Of a DNA stretch of 11,633 nucleotides, positions 6,630-11,633 are shown piece after piece. Made by a program: the position numbers and the translations under genes. The notes below the pieces were generated by a model. It saw nothing but the letters and a program-made list of their open reading frames with translations, was not told where the DNA came from and ran no database searches. Within the stretch, counting starts at the first letter, position 1, and every line of letters begins with the position of its first letter. This DNA comes from JAAYJR01 sp964563975 (GTDB taxonomy: Bacteria; Bacteroidota; Bacteroidia; Bacteroidales; Prolixibacteraceae): positions 1 to 11,633 of the forward strand of contig CAZLZJ010000067.1 in NCBI GenBank assembly GCA_964563975.1, written 5' to 3'.

Positions 6630-8528
6630 TCAGTCTCTTACGGCTCCTTGCCCTTTAATCAATGATCTGTACCTGCCGGACGGACTTTGAATAAACGGAC
6701 CGAGACCCAAAGACTCCCATTCATTGTCGACCTTAGATATCGTATTGCCATCCATAACCACAACATTTGGCCAATTACGGCTAAACTTGTCATGATAGCT
6801 TGTTTTAACAGTTGCATCAACCAGCATCAACTTATGTTTTTTGCTTAACCTTAAAAATGTAATATCTCTTCCCGGTTCAATATTCCCTCCTATCAGCCAG
6901 ATCAAAAGATCGGGATCACCCGGATCAACATCCTCATCAAACAGAATTACAGCTTTTATATTTTCCGGAAATTTTATTTTACTTAATTTATTTTGAAGAA
7001 TCTTAATTGAATAATCTCTCCCTTTTCTTACATTCAACATTAAAACAGGCAAATTCATCGTATTAGAGAGATTACTGAATCCGCAAATTTCTTCTGCAAC
7101 AGAAAAGTCATCCTTTTCAGGTTCAAAAAGCCCCATATTTACTTCAGGTATATTTTTAGCTTCCCCGGGAAACGGCCGGGTAAGATCAATACACAGTTTT
7201 GTGCCAAATGCAAAATTTGCAGAAGAGTGGTCTAATACGTCAAGTGGTCCTTTTGAAAAGTGCAGGCTATATTCAGGATGAAAATTATATGAAAAAATAT
7301 CTGCCAATTCTTGATTATTATGTATATTTACAGTTGCATCGGTAATAATCAGGATCTTATTAAGCATCATCTGCCCGGCACCCCATAAAGCATTCATCAC
7401 TTTAACTGCTTGTCCGGCATAAGATTTTTCAATTTTCACTATTGTAAAATTATGTGCAACACCGGCAACCGGAAGCCTCATATCCAACAACTCCGGAACT
7501 ACTGCAATACTAAGTGGTTTAAGGAATATGCGCTCTGTAGCTTTCCCAATATAAGCATCTTCCATAGGGGGGATACCAACAATCGTGGCAGGATAAACAG
7601 CATTTCGACGATAAGTGATGCAGGTAACATGAAAAACCGGATAATAATCAGCAAGTGAGTAAAAGCCCGTATGGTCACCAAACGGTCCTTCAAGTACCGG
7701 CTCCTCTTCAGGATTGATATAACCCTCAATAACAAAGTCTGCATCGTCAGGAACAAAAAGGTCATTTGTGATACATTTAACCAATCTTACCGGCTTTTTT
7801 TTCAAAAAACCGGCAAGCAAATACTCATCCATATTTTCGGGCATCGGGGCAGTAGCAGCATAGGTATAAACAGGATCTCCGCCCAGAGTCACACTAACAG
7901 GCATAACCTCTCCTGATTTTTTATACTTTTCAAAATGTGCTGCTCCTGTTTTATGCTTATGCCAATGCATACCCGTCTTGTCGGCCCCCATTATCTGCAT
8001 CCGGTACATTCCCATATTTGGTATTTTGGTCTCAGGATCAATCGTGTGGACACAGGGCAATGTGATAAAGCGGCCTCCATCGGCCGGCCAGCACTTCAGC
8101 ACAGGCAGTTTCCCCAGGTCAGGTTTATCCATAATAAATTCTTGACAAGCTCCCCTTCTTCTTAACTTTTTGGGTATCCATGAAGAGACCTCCCGGAGTG
8201 CCGGCAACATTTTTAATTTATCAAAAAAGCCCGGCCTCGGCTGAACCAAGTTGAAAAACAGATCTTCAATCTCTTTTTCTATTTCATCTATTGAGCTTCT
8301 TCCAAATGCAAGGGCTATACGTTTTTTTGAGCCCAAAGAATTTATAAGCAAAGGAAAACCTGTTCCGGTATTTTCAAAAAACAGAGCCTTTCCACCGTCA
8401 GGCTGTTTTGAAAAGCGGTCAGTAATTTCAGAAATCATAAGTTCAGGATCTGCAAAACCTGTTATACGAAGTAATTCTTTATTTTTTTCCAGCTCATTAA
8501 CAAACGATGTCAATCCTGAATCTGCCAT
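6630..8528 (-). CDS. UbiD-family prenylated-FMN (de)carboxylase, long form
   Basis: 632-aa cytoplasmic enzyme of the UbiD family, which (de)carboxylates aromatic or alpha,beta-unsaturated acids using prenylated FMN made by UbiX; no ubiX is in the window. Metal and cofactor positions align with known UbiD/Fdc proteins: N171 and R176 in NMGMYR, H192 in the HWHKHKTGAAHF segment, a likely metal glutamate E235, and the acid residues E275 and E280, the latter in the hallmark EGPFGDHTGFY (280-290). A functional catalytic core is therefore expected. E. coli UbiD is about 497 aa; here the core ends near residue 456, and a second UbiD_C-like segment (about 525-600, with DEDVDPGDPD and VDATVK) follows, apparently a duplication. 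Bacteroidota homologues are often labelled menaquinone-biosynthesis decarboxylase, but no men/mqn genes are nearby. The reaction could instead act on phenolic acids. The ATG at 8526-8528 has no clear Shine-Dalgarno sequence. Confidence 0.85.
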   Translation of the reverse strand: MADSGLTSFVNELEKNKELLRITGFADPELMISEITDRFSKQPDGGKALFFENTGTGFPLLINSLGSKKRIALAFGRSSIDEIEKEIEDLFFNLVQPRPGFFDKLKMLPALREVSSWIPKKLRRRGACQEFIMDKPDLGKLPVLKCWPADGGRFITLPCVHTIDPETKIPNMGMYRMQIMGADKTGMHWHKHKTGAAHFEKYKKSGEVMPVSVTLGGDPVYTYAATAPMPENMDEYLLAGFLKKKPVRLVKCITNDLFVPDDADFVIEGYINPEEEPVLEGPFGDHTGFYSLADYYPVFHVTCITYRRNAVYPATIVGIPPMEDAYIGKATERIFLKPLSIAVVPELLDMRLPVAGVAHNFTIVKIEKSYAGQAVKVMNALWGAGQMMLNKILIITDATVNIHNNQELADIFSYNFHPEYSLHFSKGPLDVLDHSSANFAFGTKLCIDLTRPFPGEAKNIPEVNMGLFEPEKDDFSVAEEICGFSNLSNTMNLPVLMLNVRKGRDYSIKILQNKLSKIKFPENIKAVILFDEDVDPGDPDLLIWLIGGNIEPGRDITFLRLSKKHKLMLVDATVKTSYHDKFSRNWPNVVVMDGNTISKVDNEWESLGLGPFIQSPSGRYRSLIKGQGAVRD

Positions 8529-8597
8529 AATTTAAATTAAAAAATTAATACCCGAAAATTCAAAATTTTTGATTGTTTATCCATTTTGAGGAATTCA

Positions 8598-8625
8598 CAA
8601 AATTAATTTATCTAAACCAAAGTTA
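8598..8625 (-). promoter_or_regulatory. candidate -7 boxes for the UbiD-family gene
   Basis: On the minus strand, TAACTTTG (8625-8618) and TAATTTTG (8605-8598) both fit TAnnTTTG. They lie about 90 and 70 bp before the start codon. Neither has a clear -33 TTTG at the right distance, so which one, if either, is used cannot be decided. Confidence 0.3.
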
Positions 8626-8674
8626 ATTTAACAATCTGTTATATTGACTAATTATAAATTAAAGTAAAACTATT

Positions 8675-8729
8675 AAAAGTCTTGATGTTTTCAATAATAA
8701 GAAATTACTTTTGGACTTTTTAACATCAA
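8675..8729. repeat. two interleaved inverted repeats upstream of the PLP lyase
   Basis: Repeat A is AAAAGTC (8675-8681) with its exact complement GACTTTT (8714-8720). Repeat B is TTGATGTT (8682-8689) with its exact complement AACATCAA (8722-8729). A and B are adjacent on both sides, but the order is A-B-A'-B', so the two stems cannot nest: as RNA they would form a pseudoknot or alternative hairpins, and as DNA they could be paired operator half-sites around the -7-like box. The lyase start codon is 19 bp downstream. The DNA is A/T-rich, so chance remains possible, but two adjacent exact matches of 7 and 8 bp are notable. Confidence 0.5.
8706..8713 (+). promoter_or_regulatory. candidate Bacteroidota -7 promoter box for the lyase-esterase pair
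   Basis: TACTTTTG fits TAnnTTTG exactly. A TTG at 8682-8684 lies 21 bp upstream, a plausible -33 element, and the predicted transcript would start near 8720 with a leader of about 30 nt before the ATG at 8749. This is the best promoter match in the 220-bp divergent region. It lies between the arms of the inverted repeats, so a factor binding them would cover the promoter. Confidence 0.45.
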
Positions 8730-8748
8730 CTTACAAAAAAATAATAAA

Positions 8749-10209
8749 ATGAGTGATAAAAATAACAATATTAAATTTTACAAAGGAGAACAGATCCCGG
8801 TAGAGTTGCATAAAGTCAGGATTGTTCAAAAGCTCTATTTAAAACCGATAGAAGAGAGAAAAAAGGCTATCGGCAAAGCAGGCTATAACTCTTTTCTGCT
8901 TAGTACCAAAGACGTTTTCCTTGACATGCTCACAGACTCGGGAACCAATGCCATGAGCGACGATCAGGTGTCGTCAATGCTAAGGGCTGACGATGCATAT
9001 GCAGGTTCACAAAGTTTTTACCGGATGGAAAGCGCACTGAGAGAAGTCTTTGGCAAACACTATGTTTTGCCGGCTCATCAGGGTAGAGCAGCTGAAAATA
9101 TTGTTTCACAAGCATTTATTAAAAAAGGCGATATAATTCCCATGAACTATCACTTTACCACCACCAAAGAACATATGGAGCTGAACGGAGGTAAGGTATT
9201 GGAAATATATGGAGATGACGCATTACAAATAAAAAGTGATAAGCCATTTAAAGGTAATATCGACATTGACAAGTTAAAAAATATTTTCAAAAAATATGGA
9301 AAAGAGAAGGTGGCATTTGTACGAATGGAAGCTTCAACCAACCTTATCGGGGGGCAGCCTTTCTCAATGCAAAATATGCGTGACGTTAAAAAAATATGCA
9401 CTGAAAACGACACCATGATGGTGCTGGATGCAAGTCTTATAGGAGAGAATGCATATTTTATAAAACAACGCGAAGAGGAATTTAAAGATACCTCAATAAA
9501 AGAGATTTTATTGGAGATGTGTTCTTATGCCGACTTAGTGTACTTTTCCAGCAGGAAGGTGAGCTCAACCCGTGGCGGAGGTATTGTAACCGACAAAGAG
9601 GAGCTGTACATGAAAATGCGTGACCTTTTAGTGCTATATGAAGGATTTCTTACATACGGAGGCATGTCTGTCAGGGAGATTGAAGCAATGGCTGTAGGAA
9701 TAAATGAAACATGCGATGAAACAATTATAAGCCAGTCGCCCTCATTTATTGCTTATGCCGTAGAACAATTAGATAAAGAGGGTATACCTGTAATCACCCC
9801 TCCGGGAGCATTGGGCTGTCATCTTGATGCAAAGGGATTTTTGCCACATGTCCCTCAGGAGGAATATCCTGCAGGAGCACTCTCTTCAGCCCTTTATTTA
9901 ATTTCCGGTGTCAGGGGTATGGAAAGAGGCACTATTTCAAGTGTTCGCGATGAAAATGGTAATGATATACTATCTGAAGTTGAGCTTTTGAGACTTGCAT
10001 TTCCAAGGCGTGTATTTACTCTTTCTCAAACCATGTACGTAATAGACAGGATTAAATGGTTATATGATAATCGCAACCTGGTCGGCGGGCTTGAATGGGT
10101 TGAAGAACCTCCCCTTCTAAGATTTTTTATGGGTCGGCTCAAACCAATAACAAACTGGCCCGACAAGCTCATTGCCAAATTTAAAGAAGATTTTGGAGAA
10201 TCATTATAA
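8749..10209 (+). CDS. PLP-dependent beta-eliminating lyase, tyrosine phenol-lyase/tryptophanase family, divergent
   Basis: 486-aa fold-type I PLP enzyme. Family members split tyrosine to phenol, or tryptophan to indole, plus pyruvate and ammonia. Family signatures are LTDSGTNAMSD (61-71), DDAYAGS (81-87), AHQGRAAEN (109-117), GGQPFSMQNMR (201-211), ENAYFIKQRE (233-242) and LRLAFPRR (414-421). K270 is the expected Schiff-base lysine, D227 the pyridine-nitrogen aspartate and R415 the substrate-carboxylate arginine. Selectivity positions resemble tyrosine phenol-lyase: FTTT (136-139), MERG with R393, and the FF pair at 459-460. However, the PLP O3' arginine is L230, the lysine before K270 is R269, and the family GGHA is GALG (L355 at the histidine). 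It is about 15-30 residues longer than characterised enzymes, at both ends. The A-rich leader lacks a Shine-Dalgarno sequence. An esterase gene starts 16 bp downstream. Family assignment is firm; the reaction is uncertain. Confidence 0.87.
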   Translation: MSDKNNNIKFYKGEQIPVELHKVRIVQKLYLKPIEERKKAIGKAGYNSFLLSTKDVFLDMLTDSGTNAMSDDQVSSMLRADDAYAGSQSFYRMESALREVFGKHYVLPAHQGRAAENIVSQAFIKKGDIIPMNYHFTTTKEHMELNGGKVLEIYGDDALQIKSDKPFKGNIDIDKLKNIFKKYGKEKVAFVRMEASTNLIGGQPFSMQNMRDVKKICTENDTMMVLDASLIGENAYFIKQREEEFKDTSIKEILLEMCSYADLVYFSSRKVSSTRGGGIVTDKEELYMKMRDLLVLYEGFLTYGGMSVREIEAMAVGINETCDETIISQSPSFIAYAVEQLDKEGIPVITPPGALGCHLDAKGFLPHVPQEEYPAGALSSALYLISGVRGMERGTISSVRDENGNDILSEVELLRLAFPRRVFTLSQTMYVIDRIKWLYDNRNLVGGLEWVEEPPLLRFFMGRLKPITNWPDKLIAKFKEDFGESL

Positions 10210-10225
10210 AGTCAATTAATTGCAG

Positions 10226-11092
10226 ATGAACAAACTGATTTTTCTGCTGATCTTACTGACAGGAGGAAATCCGTTATTCGCACAAAAAGGCAAAGTGCTG
10301 GAATCTCTTGTATTTAACAGTAATAAGGTTAATTATCCGGTAAAATATTCAATTTATCTTCCGCCGGATTATGAATCCTCGCAAAGAAGCTATCCTGTAC
10401 TTTACCTTTTACATGGCTATTCTGACGATGAAACCGGGTGGATCCAATTTGGAGAAGCAAATATTATAGCTGACCGGGGAATAGGAACAGGAGAAGTTCA
10501 CCCATGCATTATTGTTATGCCCGACGGAAAAGTGACCTGGTATATAAACAGCTTCGATGGCTTAGATCCATGGGAAGATATGTTTATAGAAGAATTTATT
10601 CCGTTTATTGAAAAAAATTACCGGATACGGGCAAAAAAAGAGTTTAGAGCTATAGGAGGCCTTTCTATGGGCGGCAACGGATCTCTTCTGCTCTCTATGA
10701 GGCATCCTGAAATATTTTCATCATGTGTGGCTATGAGCGCAGGTATCTTCACGGACGAGGAAATTTTAACCCGAAATATTTATGAAATATACTTTAATAA
10801 TATTTACGGTCCCAAACCCACAAACGGCAAAGTAAGTGATTACTGGAAATCTTACAGTGTCCTGCACTTGGTTGAAAACCAAAATCCCGACAAACTCAAA
10901 TCTGTCAGATATTATATTGATTGTGGCGACGACGATTTTCTTTATAAAGGAAACTCGACCTTACATATAAAAATGCGTGACCTCGGTATACCACACGAAT
11001 ATAGAGTCAGGGACGGAGGGCACTCATGGGGCTACTGGAGGAGTTGTTTGCATGATGGCCTGATATTTATTTCAGAAAAATTTCGCAGGTGA
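10226..11092 (+). CDS. exported esterase, Esterase-D/feruloyl-esterase-like alpha/beta hydrolase
   Basis: 288-aa alpha/beta hydrolase with an N-terminal signal peptide: MNK, then a hydrophobic stretch LIFLLILL and a likely cleavage after LFA (residue 19), leaving Q20. No lipobox cysteine is present, so it is probably periplasmic or secreted. The fold is shown by YPVLYLLHGYSDDETGW (56-72, oxyanion region), the nucleophile elbow GGLSMGG with S147, an acidic IDCGDDDFLY (231-240) supplying the catalytic aspartate, and H266 in DGGHSWGYW (263-271). This triad layout belongs to the family that includes feruloyl and acetyl-xylan esterases, S-formylglutathione hydrolase and mycolyltransferases. Export argues against the formylglutathione role. 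The true substrate is unknown, plausibly an ester on a plant or algal polysaccharide. The ATG at 10226 gives a clean signal peptide; an in-frame TTG at 10220 adds two residues only. It follows the lyase by 16 bp and is probably co-transcribed. Confidence 0.85.
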   Translation: MNKLIFLLILLTGGNPLFAQKGKVLESLVFNSNKVNYPVKYSIYLPPDYESSQRSYPVLYLLHGYSDDETGWIQFGEANIIADRGIGTGEVHPCIIVMPDGKVTWYINSFDGLDPWEDMFIEEFIPFIEKNYRIRAKKEFRAIGGLSMGGNGSLLLSMRHPEIFSSCVAMSAGIFTDEEILTRNIYEIYFNNIYGPKPTNGKVSDYWKSYSVLHLVENQNPDKLKSVRYYIDCGDDDFLYKGNSTLHIKMRDLGIPHEYRVRDGGHSWGYWRSCLHDGLIFISEKFRR

Positions 11093-11133
11093 TCTCTTAA
11101 AAAACTCTCATCCGGGTTAAAGACGGAGCAAAC

Positions 11134-11164
11134 TTTAAAATAATTTTAATTGTAAAATTTTAAA
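11134..11164 (+). terminator. A/T inverted repeat, possible weak terminator after the esterase gene
   Basis: TTTAAAAT (11134-11141) and its complement ATTTTAAA (11157-11164) flank a 15-nt loop, 42 bp after the esterase stop. The stem has no G/C pairs and no T-tract follows. The rest of the 228-bp gap (11093-11320) shows nothing recognisable: no TAnnTTTG box and no ORF with family character. A GGCT/AGCC pair near 11218-11236 is too short to call. Confidence 0.2.
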
Positions 11165-11320
11165 CAGATGAAAACCCCATGAGGGATGACGTTAATTTTT
11201 AAGAAGCTCTAAAGAAGGCTATTGTTAACGGAGCCGGATATTAAAATTATTCACTTATGTATAAATCACAATTAATTGACGCCACGACTACAGATTCAGA
11301 CCTGACTAAATCAGCTTACT

Positions 11321-11633
11321 ATGTTTAAACGATTTAAAATATTCAAACCAATTTTCAGGAACAGAGATCAAATTATTTTGCGTGACTATCTGGCCTTAGA
11401 GCGAACAAAGCTTGCCAATGAACGAACTCTGCTTTCATATTCCCGAACCTCCTTATATATGCTCCTGGGAGGAATAGCATTCCTGCAGCTTGAAGATTTC
11501 AGCAATATTGTATGGGTTGGTTACCTGGCAATAGGATTAAGCATTATATTGATTATTATAGGTATTTACAAATTTTTTCTGATCAGACACAGATTGGCTG
11601 ATTATTATAAAACGAACAACCCGGTTAAAATCG
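11321..11633 (+). CDS. DUF202 (YidH-like) small membrane protein, 3' end outside the window
   Basis: The first 104 codons of a gene running off the window. The start ATG at 11321 is followed by a basic N-terminus (MFKRFKIFK), then the DUF202 signature pattern LALERTKLANERTLLSYSRT (25-44), in which three RT pairs are spaced as in this family. Two hydrophobic segments, about residues 45-58 and 63-88, are likely membrane helices, and a polar stretch follows. DUF202 proteins are small inner-membrane proteins of unknown biochemical function. Proteins of this family usually have 100-130 residues, so the missing part is probably short. It lies 228 bp after the esterase gene and is probably a separate transcription unit. 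No Shine-Dalgarno sequence is seen. Confidence 0.75.
   Translation, partial: MFKRFKIFKPIFRNRDQIILRDYLALERTKLANERTLLSYSRTSLYMLLGGIAFLQLEDFSNIVWVGYLAIGLSIILIIIGIYKFFLIRHRLADYYKTNNPVKI

Noticed and set aside
7410..8535. Several plus-strand open frames opposite the UbiD-family gene
   Set aside because: Their translations are low-complexity, with no recognisable domain, and they mirror a long, well-conserved gene on the other strand.
8749..10209. Simple annotation of the lyase as tryptophanase (tnaA)
   Set aside because: The positions recalled as separating tryptophanase from tyrosine phenol-lyase favour the latter here (TTT in place of the tryptophanase D137 region, MERG, and FF in place of HF), while other active-site residues fit neither enzyme. 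A specific name would overstate the evidence.
10226..11092. S-formylglutathione hydrolase
   Set aside because: The same superfamily, but the clear signal peptide and lack of a neighbouring formaldehyde dehydrogenase argue for an exported esterase instead.

Overview
The window reads as a chromosomal segment from a low-GC, probably anaerobic member of the Bacteroidota (Bacteroidia-like). Three things point there. The gene set is typical: a FucP-type sugar transporter beside a C1-type sugar kinase and a nucleotidyltransferase, an alpha/gamma-fused KorA, and a long-form UbiD protein. Start codons sit behind A/T-rich leaders with poor Shine-Dalgarno sequences. Several intergenic regions carry TAnnTTTG boxes, the Bacteroidota -7 promoter element. 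No mobile elements, tRNA or rRNA genes or CRISPR arrays were seen.

Layout. (1) Positions 1-218 hold the 3' end of murI (glutamate racemase). (2) A minus-strand three-gene operon, read 3496 to 206, encodes a FucP-family sugar importer, a sugar-phosphate nucleotidyltransferase and an APH-fold sugar kinase. Its genes overlap or nearly touch, and its last gene overlaps the end of murI tail to tail. Together they look like a route that imports a free sugar, phosphorylates it (probably at C1) and converts it to an NDP-sugar; the sugar itself cannot be read from sequence. (3) Plus-strand korA-korB (3720-6580) encodes 2-oxoglutarate (2-oxoacid):ferredoxin oxidoreductase, a central anaerobic carbon enzyme. 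(4) A minus-strand UbiD-family prenyl-FMN (de)carboxylase (8528-6630) converges on korB. (5) Divergent from it, on the plus strand, lies a tight pair: a PLP-dependent beta-eliminating lyase of the tyrosine phenol-lyase/tryptophanase family, and an exported esterase of the Esterase-D/feruloyl-esterase fold. (6) The window ends inside a small DUF202 membrane protein gene.

The most interesting part is 6630-11092. The lyase keeps the PLP lysine, and its selectivity positions resemble tyrosine phenol-lyase rather than tryptophanase. Several residues that touch PLP or the active site in characterised enzymes are replaced, including the PLP O3' arginine, the lysine before the Schiff-base lysine, and the conserved active-site histidine. 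Its upstream region carries two interleaved inverted repeats, a -7-like box and a possible 12-codon aromatic-rich leader ORF. The neighbouring UbiD protein is about 135 residues longer than E. coli UbiD, apparently because its C-terminal subdomain is duplicated. A shared role of lyase, esterase and UbiD in aromatic-compound metabolism is attractive but only an inference. The rest of the window is conventional metabolism.
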